Positions 18,026 to 26,847 of a stretch of 64,000 bases of DNA are shown here, piece by piece. The position numbers and the translations under genes were made by a program. Origin of the DNA: Pseudomonas sp. 8Z (GTDB lineage: Bacteria; Pseudomonadota; Gammaproteobacteria; Pseudomonadales; Pseudomonadaceae); assembly GCF_902506535.1 (NCBI RefSeq), contig NZ_LR733825.1, forward strand, positions 127,206-191,205, read 5' to 3'. A model generated the notes under the pieces. That model was not told where the DNA came from and made no database searches. It saw only the letters and a program-made list of their open reading frames with translations. Numbering within the stretch: the first letter of the stretch is position 1; every line of letters begins with the position of its first letter.

Positions 18026-19417
18026 TCAGTCATGTCCGCTCTCCAGCCAGCTCAATGGCGCCGTGTCGCGATGCGTCAGCCCTAGGCTCGCGAGTGCCTG
18101 GTGCCAGTCGGCCAGGCGGGCGCTGTCCAGGCTTTCTCCGGGGGCGGGGGGCAGCAGCCAGATGCGCGTGGCGGCGGCGCAGCGCGCCAGTTCGCCGAGC
18201 AGCGCCAGGGTGCCGCGATCCGGCGAGCGCAGCGGGTCGCAGGCGATGGCCAGGCGCTCAGGGGGGAAGCGGGTGAGTTGTTCGAGCAATTGGCGGCGTT
18301 GTTCGCGGCTGTCGATCACCCCGGCATCGGCGACGCCTTTGGGCAGCCGTGTTGGCGGCCAGGTGCGGCGGTCGTCCAGCTCCAGGCCGAGCAGTAGGGC
18401 GCCGCTGGCGGGCTGGACGCTGCTACCGCTTTGCGGCTGGTGTAGGGTCGCGGGGGCAACGTCGCAAACGCCCAGGCGCTCGCTGTCCGGTTGCAGACGT
18501 TGGCGTAACAGGCCATAGCCGGGCAGGTCGAGATCCAGGCGCAACGCGCGCTTGCCGGCCTGCCAGCGCCACAGGCATAGCAGCGTCAGCAGCAGGCGTG
18601 GCAGCAAGCCGTAGATCAGCAGCACGCCAATCAGCCAGCCGGCCCAGCTTTGTCGGGCGGTTTCGCTGGCGATGGCGGCATCGCCGCTGGCGCGAATGAT
18701 GTCGATGTCTGGCAGGCTGAAACCGAGCAGCGCGGGCAGGGCGCCGATGGCCTGGGTCAGGGCGATGAAGGTATCGCCGCCGAGGATGGTGGTTTCCCAG
18801 ACGAAGCCGTAGCGGCGGGTGGCGAGTAGCAACAGTAGGGTGCCGAGTGCGGTGAGCATGGCCAGCGTCCATAGGCCGTTGACCAACAGGCCCAGGGCCC
18901 AGCGGTTCAGGCGTCGGCGTTGCAGCATCAGCAGCAGGGCCGGGGCCAGTTGTGCCGCACTGGCGTCGCGCGCCAGTTTCTCGCTGAGCCACAGCCACAG
19001 GCGCCCGAGTGTGCCGGGGCTGTCGCGGGTCAACAGCAGGCCAATCAGCCAGCCTGTCAGCATCAGCAGGTTGAGCCCGAGCAGGCTGCCCAGCGCCCAG
19101 AACACATTGACCGGCTGGCGGCCGTCGCCGAGCGCTGTCATGCCCAGGCCAACGCCGCTGAGTAGCGCTAGGAGTACCAGCAGCAGCGCGGCCAGGCGGG
19201 CGCCCTGCAACCAGTGCAGCAGCGCCTGCCATTGGCCGTCACGGCGTGCCAGATGCACGGCGCGCAGTTGGATGCGCTCGGCCAGCTCGCCGCCAGCGGT
19301 GCGGGCCAGGCGATTGGCTTCGGCGTCGTCGAGCGGCCCGGCGTGCTCTTCGCGCAGGCGAATGGTTTCGCTGAGCCAGAGGCGTTGCAGGGGCGTAGGG
19401 GAGGAGGCGTCAGTCAC
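18026..19417 (-). CDS. DUF2868 family membrane protein
   Basis: 463 residues. A soluble N-terminus (about 1-70) is followed by transmembrane segments near 72-95, 105-130, 170-200 and 255-280, then a cytoplasmic C-terminal domain (about 290-463). This is the DUF2868 layout. Its role is unknown. It sits just upstream of the DUF3482 GTPase on the same strand and probably works with it; the pairing is known from other proteobacteria but the process is not. Start ATG at 19417. Confidence 0.83.
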   Translation of the reverse strand: MTDASSPTPLQRLWLSETIRLREEHAGPLDDAEANRLARTAGGELAERIQLRAVHLARRDGQWQALLHWLQGARLAALLLVLLALLSGVGLGMTALGDGRQPVNVFWALGSLLGLNLLMLTGWLIGLLLTRDSPGTLGRLWLWLSEKLARDASAAQLAPALLLMLQRRRLNRWALGLLVNGLWTLAMLTALGTLLLLLATRRYGFVWETTILGGDTFIALTQAIGALPALLGFSLPDIDIIRASGDAAIASETARQSWAGWLIGVLLIYGLLPRLLLTLLCLWRWQAGKRALRLDLDLPGYGLLRQRLQPDSERLGVCDVAPATLHQPQSGSSVQPASGALLLGLELDDRRTWPPTRLPKGVADAGVIDSREQRRQLLEQLTRFPPERLAIACDPLRSPDRGTLALLGELARCAAATRIWLLPPAPGESLDSARLADWHQALASLGLTHRDTAPLSWLESGHD

Positions 19418-19429
19418 GCGGCGTCTCGT

Positions 19430-19469
19430 CGTACGGATCAGGGGCTGAGGATAACCCCTGATCCGTACG
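19430..19469 (-). terminator. Perfect 15-bp inverted repeat between glpQ and the DUF2868 gene
   Basis: CGTACGGATCAGGGG (19430-19444) is the exact reverse complement of 19455-19469. It lies eight bases beyond the glpQ stop, so it could act as a transcript end or an mRNA-stabilising stem. There is no T-run. Confidence 0.55.
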
Positions 19470-19477
19470 GAGGCGAA

Positions 19478-20617
19478 TCAGCGCGTCTCGCGCAGACGTA
19501 CGGCGATGTCCGGTTGGTCGATGAACAGGCCGTCGATGCCGGTGGCGAGGAAGGCGCGCAGTTCGGCGTCGATATCGCCGCGCTCGCTCTGCACGTCGCC
19601 GCTACGCAGGTTGTTGGGTAGAAAGGCGTTCTCGGCGCGGAAGGTGTAGGGATGCACCTTGAGCTTGGCGGCATGGGCGTCGCGCACCAGATGGGTGGGG
19701 GTGGTGAGGTTACCGGCGGCGTCACGCGGGATGATCATGCTTTTCTCCGGGCCGATACCGCTGGCGTAGCGGGCGATGGCCTGCAAACCCTTGGGGGTGA
19801 TCATTTGCGCGTAGCTCAGGTCAGTGCCAAGTGCTTGCTGGTCGTAGGGCTGACCGTCCGTCCAGAGCAGTTGGATCAGGCGGATGGAGGTCAGGCGGCT
19901 CAGCGTCTTGAGGTTTTCCACTTCGAAGGACTGGATATACACCGGCGCCTGAGCGCTGTCGTAACCATTGCGCTTGAGCACCGCCAGCAGCGGCGCTTCG
20001 ATCGCCAGGCCGAGGTGTTGGAAGTGAGTGGGGTGCTTGGTTTCCGGGTACAGGCCGATGACGCGCTGCTGGCTGAGTTGCAGGCTTTTCACCAGGTCGA
20101 TGATTTCCTGCAGGGTGGGGATTTCGAACTGGCCGTCAAAGCGCTGGTTGGCCGGGCGTACCTGTGGGATGCGCTCGATGGCGCGCAGGGTTTTCAGTTC
20201 GGCCAGGGTGAAGTCCTCGCTGAACCAGCCTTCCAGGCTGACGCCGTCGACCGTCTGGGTGCGCTTGCGGTCGGCGAACTCGTGATGCTGCGCCACGTCG
20301 GTGGTCAGCCCCAGCTCGTTGTCATGGCGGGCCACCAACTGGCCGTCGCGGGTCATCACCAGATCCGGTTCGATGTAGTCGGCGCCTTGCAGCACGGCCA
20401 GGGCGTAGGCGGCCAGTGTGTGTTCGGGCACATAGCCGCTGGCGCCGCGATGGGCAATCACCAGTGGCGCTTTGGCGTCCTTGGTCTGGCTCGGCTTGGC
20501 GCTGGGCTGTTGCTGGGCCCAGTCGATGGCGCTTTGTATGGTATCGGCCTGCGCCGACAGAGCGGCGCCCAACAGTCCGGCACAGAGCAGGCTGGTGCGT
20601 AGCAGGTTGGATAACAT
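19478..20617 (-). CDS. glpQ: Periplasmic glycerophosphodiester phosphodiesterase
   Basis: 379 residues with a signal peptide cleaved near residue 24 (LLGAALSAQA-D). It hydrolyses glycerophosphodiesters to glycerol-3-phosphate and an alcohol in the periplasm. The GDPD core starts at about residue 51, with IAHRGASGYVPEHT (His56, Glu65), YIEPDLVMTRDGQLV and ARHDNELG (second His), which are the catalytic and calcium-binding residues. The length and the insertion after the HD region match GlpQ rather than the shorter cytoplasmic UgpQ. The start has AGGAGA upstream. Confidence 0.95.
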   Translation of the reverse strand: MLSNLLRTSLLCAGLLGAALSAQADTIQSAIDWAQQQPSAKPSQTKDAKAPLVIAHRGASGYVPEHTLAAYALAVLQGADYIEPDLVMTRDGQLVARHDNELGLTTDVAQHHEFADRKRTQTVDGVSLEGWFSEDFTLAELKTLRAIERIPQVRPANQRFDGQFEIPTLQEIIDLVKSLQLSQQRVIGLYPETKHPTHFQHLGLAIEAPLLAVLKRNGYDSAQAPVYIQSFEVENLKTLSRLTSIRLIQLLWTDGQPYDQQALGTDLSYAQMITPKGLQAIARYASGIGPEKSMIIPRDAAGNLTTPTHLVRDAHAAKLKVHPYTFRAENAFLPNNLRSGDVQSERGDIDAELRAFLATGIDGLFIDQPDIAVRLRETR

Positions 20618-20748
20618 CGTGGCATCTCCTTGCGCTATGGAAGCGCCAAGCCTGCCTCATCGAGGATGACGAATCTGCGACAAATCGATGATCGGTTGCC
20701 GGGCGTGTGAGCTGCTCGTCATCGGGGCGCTCTGCTATGCTCGCCGCC

Positions 20749-21267
20749 ATGAACAAGACACTCCCCCTTGCCCTGATCGCCGCCCTCGCGCAGAACCGCG
20801 TGATTGGCCGTGATAACCAACTCCCCTGGCACTTGCCAGCGGATCTCAAACACTTCAAGGCCATGACCTTGGGCAAGCCCATCATCATGGGGCGCAAAAC
20901 CTGGGATTCGCTGGGGCGTGCGCTGCCGGGGCGGCTGAATATCGTTGTCAGCCGCCAGCCGGGCTTGAGCCTGGACGGCGCAGAGGTGTTCGCCAGCCTT
21001 GAGGCCGCCATCGAGCGGGCACGTGCCTGGGCCTTTGAGCAAAATGCTGAAGAACTGATGCTGATAGGCGGCGCGCAGCTTTACGAGCTGGGGCTTGAGC
21101 GCGCAGATCGGCTATACCTCACCCGTGTTGGCCTCGAACCCGAAGGTGATGCCTTCTTCCCCGAGATCAGCGAAGTGCATTGGCGTTTGGCCTCCAGCGT
21201 CGAACATGCGGCCAGCGCAGAGACGCCTTTGTATGTGTTTGAGGTGTGGGAGCGGCGCCGCTCATAA
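20749..21267 (+). CDS. folA: Dihydrofolate reductase
   Basis: 172 residues. It reduces dihydrofolate to tetrahydrofolate with NADPH, the partner step of ThyA. Signatures: RVIGRDNQLPWHLPADLKHF with catalytic Asp32, the TLGKPIIMGRKTWDSLG block, IVVSRQ and ELMLIGGAQLY. The start at 20749 is the family N-terminus; a longer in-frame start at 20707 only adds upstream leader. Confidence 0.97.
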   Translation: MNKTLPLALIAALAQNRVIGRDNQLPWHLPADLKHFKAMTLGKPIIMGRKTWDSLGRALPGRLNIVVSRQPGLSLDGAEVFASLEAAIERARAWAFEQNAEELMLIGGAQLYELGLERADRLYLTRVGLEPEGDAFFPEISEVHWRLASSVEHAASAETPLYVFEVWERRRS

Positions 21268-21322
21268 GTCGAGCGATGTGTCGACCACTTCTGCTTTTGT
21301 ACGCGCCGATACAGATTTCGCC

Positions 21323-21970
21323 ATGACTGAGCAACCTACCGAGGACGTGCCGCGCAGTGCGGTCGCCGCCATCTTCGTCCGTCACCCGTTGTGGGAAGAC
21401 GCGCTCGCCCTGTTGTTCGGCACGGCGCTGGTGGCGCTGGGCATCGCTTTTTATGCCCATGCCGGGCTGATCACCGGTGGCACCGTGGGCATCGCCTTTC
21501 TTGCCAATTACCTGGGCGGCTGGCCGTTCGGATTGCTGTTCTGTCTGATCAACCTGCCGTTCTACCTGCTGGGTATCTGGCGCCTGGGCTGGGGCTTCAC
21601 CCTGCGCACCGGTTGCGCGGTGCTGTTGGTTTCGCTGCTGGCCGAGGCGACGCCACACTGGGTCACCTTCGCTCACTTGAGTAGCCTCTACGCCACCTTG
21701 TTCGGTGGCGCGGCGATGGGGCTGGGCTTGCTTATGCTGTTCCGCCATCGTGCCAGCCTGGGCGGGGTGAACATCCTGGCGTTGTTTGTGCAGGAGCGCT
21801 TTGGCCTGCGTGCGGGTTGGGTGCAAATGGGGATCGACGGCTGCATTGTATTGGCCGCGGTATTCATCGTGGCGCCGGACAAGGTGCTGCTGTCGGTGCT
21901 CGGTGCCTTGGTGTTGAATTTGGTGCTGGCGATCAATCACCGCACGGATCGTTATGTGGGGGTGAGTTGA
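21323..21970 (+). CDS. YitT family membrane protein
   Basis: 215 residues with five or six transmembrane helices. The conserved YitT segment GLITGGTVGIAFLANYLGG follows the first helix, and RHRASLGGVNILALFVQERFG is the second conserved glycine-rich block. It lacks the C-terminal cytoplasmic DUF2179 domain of the longer family members. Function is not established. The start at 21323 was preferred because the longer frame overlaps folA. Confidence 0.85.
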   Translation: MTEQPTEDVPRSAVAAIFVRHPLWEDALALLFGTALVALGIAFYAHAGLITGGTVGIAFLANYLGGWPFGLLFCLINLPFYLLGIWRLGWGFTLRTGCAVLLVSLLAEATPHWVTFAHLSSLYATLFGGAAMGLGLLMLFRHRASLGGVNILALFVQERFGLRAGWVQMGIDGCIVLAAVFIVAPDKVLLSVLGALVLNLVLAINHRTDRYVGVS

Positions 21971-22062
21971 GGTGTAGCGCTCGAAGGCTTGAGCGGCAGG
22001 CGATACAGAATTTATTGTGACATTGTATTGCCATTATTGGTGTGTTCAAATTCCCTGCCAAC

Positions 22063-22080
22063 CGGGTAAATGATTACCCG
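22063..22080. promoter_or_regulatory. Perfect palindrome in the leader of the three-gene envelope operon
   Basis: CGGGTAA-ATGA-TTACCCG, a 7-bp perfect dyad in an AT-rich stretch (about 22000-22085) that is unusual for this window. It lies about 75-90 bp upstream of the first gene and is a candidate operator; no regulator is known. Confidence 0.5.
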
Positions 22081-22153
22081 CCTCGATGCTTCAAGGATGA
22101 ACGCCTAGCCTGTGGATTCCCTGAAGTTTCGTCATGCTCAGGGAGTTTGTTTC

Positions 22154-23611
22154 TTGTCCTCGCTTTTGCTTCCGTCCGCACGCGTTCTGCGTGTCACCTC
22201 TCTTGCTCTGACCATCAGCATGCTCGTCTCGGGTTGTGCATCCGTGGAGAAGTTCTCCAGCGAGCACTCAAAGAGCATTAACTGTATGGCGGGTGGCCTT
22301 GCTGGCTTTGTCGTCGGCGCTGCCGCGGGTGCTGCAACCAAGGGCAACACCGAAGCCATTATCGGCGGCGCTGTGATTGGCGCGGCGGCTGGCTGTGGTT
22401 TGGCGCTGTTGTACAAGAACAAGCTGGATCGCCTCGAAAAACTGGCTCGCGAAGAAAACCTGCAGATGCAACTGGAGACCCTTCGGGTCGAAGGGGCGAC
22501 GCCAAGTGCCGCGCCGCAGGAGGCCGGTATCGTCGCCCAGGTCGAAGATCAGGGCATGTTCCCGGTGGGCAGTGCGAAGCTGTCGGTCGATGGCGAACGC
22601 CAGGTGCGCAAGTTGGCCAGTGCCTTTGCCGGTGCGCCGGGCGAGCGCAGCACGACGGCCATTTTGGTGGTTGGGCACACCGATTCCACTGGCCCAGCGG
22701 CGTTCAATCAGGAACTCTCCGAGCAGCGTGCGCGTGCTGTGGCGAGCATTCTCGCTGAGCAGGGTATTGCTGCCGAGCGTATGTACTTCCAGGGTGCGGG
22801 TGCTTCGCGCCCGGTTGCCGACAACGCCGACCCATTGCTACGTGGCAAGAACCGCCGGGTCGAGATCGTCGAACTCAATGACACCCAGTTGCTGGCCCAG
22901 CGTGTTCGCGCTGAGCGCAACAATCCCAAGTACCTGGAGCACGGCACCGCGACAGCCAAGGTCGCCACGCGCAGTGCGCCAGCGCAGGCACCAAACGTGC
23001 CCGTGAAGAAGAGCAGTCCAGCCAATGTTTCTACTGCACTGGTCGACTTCGGCGGTCAGCCTGCCAGTCAGACAAGCTGGAATTTGGCCAAGAGCATGAC
23101 GCCGAAGAAAGCAGGTTTCAGCCTGATTTCCTCGGCGTACGCCGCGAACATGCCGATGAGCAGTTGCCTGCAGGACAGCCCGCGCCTGAGTGGTGAGGTC
23201 AAGAGCCTGGCGACCGGCAAACCGCTGGAGGAGCACGCGACGCGCGATTACCTCCCCGGCATGAATGGCCGCGCCTGGGCCGGGTTGGTCAATGGCCATC
23301 TGGTTACGCTTTCGCCGGTCGCGGTTTTGCGTGATGACGCCACGTTGGTACGTGAGCCCAAGGTTTACGTGACCGAGGATTACGAGCGCAACCATGGCAA
23401 GGCGAATCACACACTGGCCGCGTCGGCCAACGTCTACGAGGGCGAGGACGCCATTCTCTATCGCGTGTTCATCGAGCCCGGCAAGCAAACGCCCATGTCC
23501 TGCGTTGACGTGGTCTTGCGCAAGGCCGGTGACAAGAGCGTCGACGGCAAACTGTATTACGACAATGGCGGCGAAGATTTCGCCGCGACTTACACGCCTG
23601 TGCGTGGTTGA
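22154..23611 (+). CDS. OmpA-domain lipoprotein with a unique C-terminal extension
   Basis: 485 residues from the TTG at 22154, chosen because AGGGAG lies nine bases upstream and it gives a compact lipoprotein signal ending LVSGC (Cys28). A GTG at 22112 is an alternative that adds 14 residues. After the lipid site comes a glycine zipper (about 46-81), then an OmpA-type peptidoglycan-binding domain (about 128-240) with VVGHTDSTGPAAFNQELSEQ and GKNRRVEIVEL. Unusually, 245 further residues follow, with two cysteines and no recognised family. This suggests an outer-membrane-anchored, wall-binding component. It is followed by two membrane/secreted genes on the same strand, probably one operon. Confidence 0.8.
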   Translation: MSSLLLPSARVLRVTSLALTISMLVSGCASVEKFSSEHSKSINCMAGGLAGFVVGAAAGAATKGNTEAIIGGAVIGAAAGCGLALLYKNKLDRLEKLAREENLQMQLETLRVEGATPSAAPQEAGIVAQVEDQGMFPVGSAKLSVDGERQVRKLASAFAGAPGERSTTAILVVGHTDSTGPAAFNQELSEQRARAVASILAEQGIAAERMYFQGAGASRPVADNADPLLRGKNRRVEIVELNDTQLLAQRVRAERNNPKYLEHGTATAKVATRSAPAQAPNVPVKKSSPANVSTALVDFGGQPASQTSWNLAKSMTPKKAGFSLISSAYAANMPMSSCLQDSPRLSGEVKSLATGKPLEEHATRDYLPGMNGRAWAGLVNGHLVTLSPVAVLRDDATLVREPKVYVTEDYERNHGKANHTLAASANVYEGEDAILYRVFIEPGKQTPMSCVDVVLRKAGDKSVDGKLYYDNGGEDFAATYTPVRG

Positions 23612-23628
23612 ACCGGGGAATAAGCTAG

Positions 23629-25296
23629 ATGGAACTCTTCGAAACACTATCGACAGCCTTGTCGGCCTATCGCTACATCGTCTGGCCGCTGCTGGGGCTG
23701 ATGGCCCTGGTCATCGTGATCATGAACTGGTGGAACGAGGTCAAGTATTTCCTGCTCAACGTCGCCTGCTCCTTTCCGTTGTTCGGCTTCGTGGCCCGTG
23801 CTGCGCGCCGCGCCCAGGTCGAGGATCGTGAAGAAGGCAGTGCCACCACCTGGTACAAGACCGAGCGTGAGCTGTGCACCAAGTACTTCCGCTTCTACGA
23901 GCGGGTGAACAAGGATGCGGCCTTCTATGACAAGTGCGCCAACTACCTGAACAAGGTCGAAGAGCGCGGCCGCAAGCCCACCGGCATGGTGCTGTGGGTC
24001 GCCAGTATCTTTCTGGTGATTCTGGAAGCTTTCATCTTCGCTCTGGTGCTGTCGCCGTTTATCGCGACGAACATTTCCGCCAACCAGGCTGAGTTCTCGG
24101 CAATCGTCATTTCTCTGCTGATCGGCACCATTCTGGTTCCGGCGACCCATCTGATGGGCGCAGAAATCCACAAGAATGGGCTGATCAGCAAGGCGCGTCT
24201 CTGGCACATGCAGGCCAAGCGCGACAACGACGCGCAAAAGCTGCAATCCGACAGCCGTATCGATCTCGATGCCACCTACCTCGACGATGGCCAGCCCAAA
24301 TACCTGCACATCGTCAACCGTGTGCAGCACAACGCCATGGTTACGCCGACCTGGTGGAAGACCATCATCGCCATCTGCCTGATCAGCATTTTTGCCGTGG
24401 GTGCCTACCTGATCCGCTCCTCGACGATCAACGAGATGGAGACGCAGCAGGTCAATGCTTCGCCATTCAGCCAGGACAGTGCCTCGCCGTTTAGCGCCGC
24501 CGGCAACTCGCCGTTCGAACTGCCCGAAGAGGCTGCCGCCGATGGCCAACAGGCTGATGATCGTGCGGCCAGCGAAGTGGCGGGCGACCGCATCTTCGCT
24601 TACAAGCTGACCTTCATCATCCTCTCGGTGATTTTTGTCGGTGTGCAGATCATCGGTGTGCTGATTGGCGTATTCCGCTCCTTTGCGGGGACGCAATCGA
24701 AGGAGGCGTCAGGCTATATCACCGGTTTCAGCAGCGCTGGCGAGTTTGCCGCGCATCATGAACTCAAGCGCGAGCAGGTTGCCCGTGATGCCGAGGCGCA
24801 GCTAAGCAGCCTGCAGGAGCGCATCGAGCATCGCCATGCGCTGGGCGCCAGCACCGACCGTGGCAGCCGTCGCAGCTTTGCCCTGTACGTGCGCGAAGCC
24901 GAGCAGGCGCGCGCGCGCAGCCAGGCGGAGAATGAGAGCAAGCGCCTGCAGGAAAGCCAGCGTGCCGAACAGGCCGAGCTGGACAAGTTGCGCCGCGAAG
25001 TGGCGCTCAAGCGTGAGCGTGAAGCGATTCTGGCTGGCGCTGAGCCGCCTGCCGTTGCGGCCCCTGCTGCGGCTGTCGCCCCGGCTGCGGCCCCGGTTGC
25101 CGAGGTCGCTGAGGTTGCCGCTGAGCCAGTGGATGCCGAGCAGCAAGCCAATCTGATCGCCAGCCTGGGCGATCTGACCCAGTATTCCGAAAGCGAGCTG
25201 AACAGCATCGCCGCTGAGCTGGGTGTGGACCCTCTGGTGTTGCTGAGCAAACAGAAGGTTCAGGTGGCGATCAAGCGCGCCAAGGCAGGCGTTTGA
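23629..25296 (+). CDS. Five-helix inner-membrane protein with cytoplasmic coiled coil, unknown family
   Basis: 555 residues; I do not recognise a family. Predicted transmembrane segments: about 16-33, 119-141, 155-176, 243-262 and 325-349. Between the last two is a Ser/Pro/Phe linker with SPF three times (278-280, 286-288, 294-296). Residues 375-465 are charged and coiled-coil-like; 471-500 is Ala/Pro/Val-rich; 505-555 forms a small helical end (LTQYSESELNSIAAELGV) vaguely like SAP/Rho-N helical motifs. It starts 17 bp after the OmpA lipoprotein gene and its stop overlaps the next start (TGATG). The topology recalls ion-channel or motor scaffold proteins, but no MotA/ExbB motif is visible, so no function is assigned. 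Confidence 0.75.
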   Translation: MELFETLSTALSAYRYIVWPLLGLMALVIVIMNWWNEVKYFLLNVACSFPLFGFVARAARRAQVEDREEGSATTWYKTERELCTKYFRFYERVNKDAAFYDKCANYLNKVEERGRKPTGMVLWVASIFLVILEAFIFALVLSPFIATNISANQAEFSAIVISLLIGTILVPATHLMGAEIHKNGLISKARLWHMQAKRDNDAQKLQSDSRIDLDATYLDDGQPKYLHIVNRVQHNAMVTPTWWKTIIAICLISIFAVGAYLIRSSTINEMETQQVNASPFSQDSASPFSAAGNSPFELPEEAAADGQQADDRAASEVAGDRIFAYKLTFIILSVIFVGVQIIGVLIGVFRSFAGTQSKEASGYITGFSSAGEFAAHHELKREQVARDAEAQLSSLQERIEHRHALGASTDRGSRRSFALYVREAEQARARSQAENESKRLQESQRAEQAELDKLRREVALKREREAILAGAEPPAVAAPAAAVAPAAAPVAEVAEVAAEPVDAEQQANLIASLGDLTQYSESELNSIAAELGVDPLVLLSKQKVQVAIKRAKAGV

Positions 25297-26132
25297 TGCG
25301 TCGCCTCCTGCGGGCTGTGCCGCTGCTGGGGATGTTGGTATTGCCGCTGGTTCATGGGCAAGAGCGTAACGACATTCCGGCCTGCTACCCGTATGCGCAG
25401 TTGACCCAGCACCAGCCTGCGCCGTCTGGGCGTGAGCTGGTGGTCATCATCGACGAAACCGTGCCCATGCCGCAGGCCTTGCAGCGTGCTGCCTGGGACA
25501 GCGCCATGCGTTATGTGCGCCCCGGCGACAGTGTGCGGCTCTACCAGTTTTCCGCGTTCTTGCAGGATCACTACATGAAGCTGCTGTTTGCCGGGCAACT
25601 GGACAGCCCGTTGCAAGGCAAGGTGCGTAACAGCCTGGGCAGTCAGAGCCTTAAACAGCTCGACAAGTGCCTGCAGCAGCAGGCCGCGTTCTTCCAGAAG
25701 ACCTTCGGTCAGCACTTTGTCGCCGCATTCGGCAAGCCGGGTGTGGACATTGCGCGCAGTGAGATTTTTGGCAGCCTGCGCAGCATCACCGGGGATTTTG
25801 CCGAGCGCCCGCAGCGCGAGCGGGTGGTGCTGCTGGTGTCCGACATGCTGGAAAACAGCGACTTCAGCAGTTTCTACAAAAACAACCGGATTCGTGACAT
25901 CGATCCGGGGGCCGAGCTGAACAAGGTGCAGCAAAAAAATCTGCTGGCCGACTTTGCCGGGGCCCGTGTCTATGTGCATGGCGCCGGTTTGGTGGCTGGC
26001 GATGCCAAGGGTGCCTATCGATCCGCCGGCACCTTGCAGCGGCTTGAGCAGTTCTGGGGCGATTACCTGCAGGCGTCCAATGGTTCGCTGGCGGCGTTCG
26101 GCGCGCCGCAACTGACTATCGACCTGCGCTGA
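25296..26132 (+). CDS. Secreted vWA-like protein of unknown function
   Basis: 278 residues with a signal peptide (MRRLLRAVPLLGMLVLPLVHG). The mature protein looks like a von Willebrand A-type fold: a first strand with ELVVIIDETVPM (Asp53, in the place of the DxSxS metal site, which is incomplete) and a later ERVVLLVSDMLENSDF strand-loop. It probably acts in the periplasm, and the degenerate site suggests metal binding may be lost or altered. The ATG overlaps the stop of the five-helix protein gene by one base, so translation is coupled. It is the third gene of the envelope operon and is followed by the convergent gloA. Confidence 0.72.
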   Translation: MRRLLRAVPLLGMLVLPLVHGQERNDIPACYPYAQLTQHQPAPSGRELVVIIDETVPMPQALQRAAWDSAMRYVRPGDSVRLYQFSAFLQDHYMKLLFAGQLDSPLQGKVRNSLGSQSLKQLDKCLQQQAAFFQKTFGQHFVAAFGKPGVDIARSEIFGSLRSITGDFAERPQRERVVLLVSDMLENSDFSSFYKNNRIRDIDPGAELNKVQQKNLLADFAGARVYVHGAGLVAGDAKGAYRSAGTLQRLEQFWGDYLQASNGSLAAFGAPQLTIDLR

Positions 26133-26173
26133 GGTGAAGATGCGCCCTGCAACAGGGCGCATTCGCAGCGCGA

Positions 26174-26701
26174 TCAGTTCACGGCAGTGAACTGGATGAT
26201 CTCTACCCAGTAACCGTCCGGGTCCTTGATGAAGGCGATGTCACGCATGCGGCCGTCGCTCAGGCGCTTCTGGAAGTCCACGCCGAGGTCTTCGAAACGC
26301 TGGCAGGCGGCCTTGATGTCCGGCACCGCCACGCACAGGTGGCCGAAGCCGCGCGGGTCGCTGTTGCCGCTGTGGTAGGCAAACTCCGGGTCCTTCTCGG
26401 TGCCGTAGTTGTAGGTCAGCTCCAGCACGCCGGGGATGGACTTGCGCCACTGGTGACGGGCTGCCGGGTCGGTGGGGATCTGCGATTTGTCATTGATCAG
26501 CGCGAGGAAGTACAGGCTGAACTCGGCGTCGGGGAAGTCCTTCTTCTCCAGCAGGGTGAAGCCCAGCACGCGGGTGTAGAAATCCAGGGATTTGGTCAGA
26601 TCCTTCACGCGGATCATGGTGTGGTTGTAGACGAAGTCGGCAGTGGCGACGTCGGGCTTGGCGGTCACGCCGGGCAGGGTGTTGAGTTCATCGAGGGTCA
26701 T
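26174..26701 (-). CDS. gloA: Lactoylglutathione lyase (glyoxalase I)
   Basis: 175 residues, the longer eukaryote-like form. It isomerises the methylglyoxal-glutathione hemithioacetal to S-lactoylglutathione. Metal and active-site residues are visible in YNHTMIRVKD (His), LELTYNYG (Glu), GFGHLCVAVPD (His) and GYWVEIIQF (Glu). Long forms of this type in Pseudomonas are usually zinc- rather than nickel-activated; that is family knowledge, not shown here. The start at 26701 has GGAG six bases upstream; an alternative ATG at 26713 has none. Confidence 0.92.
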   Translation of the reverse strand: MTLDELNTLPGVTAKPDVATADFVYNHTMIRVKDLTKSLDFYTRVLGFTLLEKKDFPDAEFSLYFLALINDKSQIPTDPAARHQWRKSIPGVLELTYNYGTEKDPEFAYHSGNSDPRGFGHLCVAVPDIKAACQRFEDLGVDFQKRLSDGRMRDIAFIKDPDGYWVEIIQFTAVN

Positions 26702-26847
26702 GGGGGTCTCCATCAGGCGTGAATGGGGTCGGCGCTGAAAGGCCGTATCTGCCTAGATGGCTTCGCCCATGGCGTTTTTCAAGGCCGAGTGTCATCGCAG
26801 GGTGGATGGGGCTCTCTCATCTGCCCTGCTGGCGTGGTGCTTTGATT

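Noticed and set aside
22154..26132. The three-gene envelope operon as a Zorya-type defence system
   Set aside because: An OmpA-type protein next to a multi-helix protein with a long cytoplasmic tail recalls ZorA/ZorB, but the OmpA protein is a lipoprotein rather than a MotB-like membrane protein, no MotA motif is visible, and no ZorC/D/E-like gene follows.
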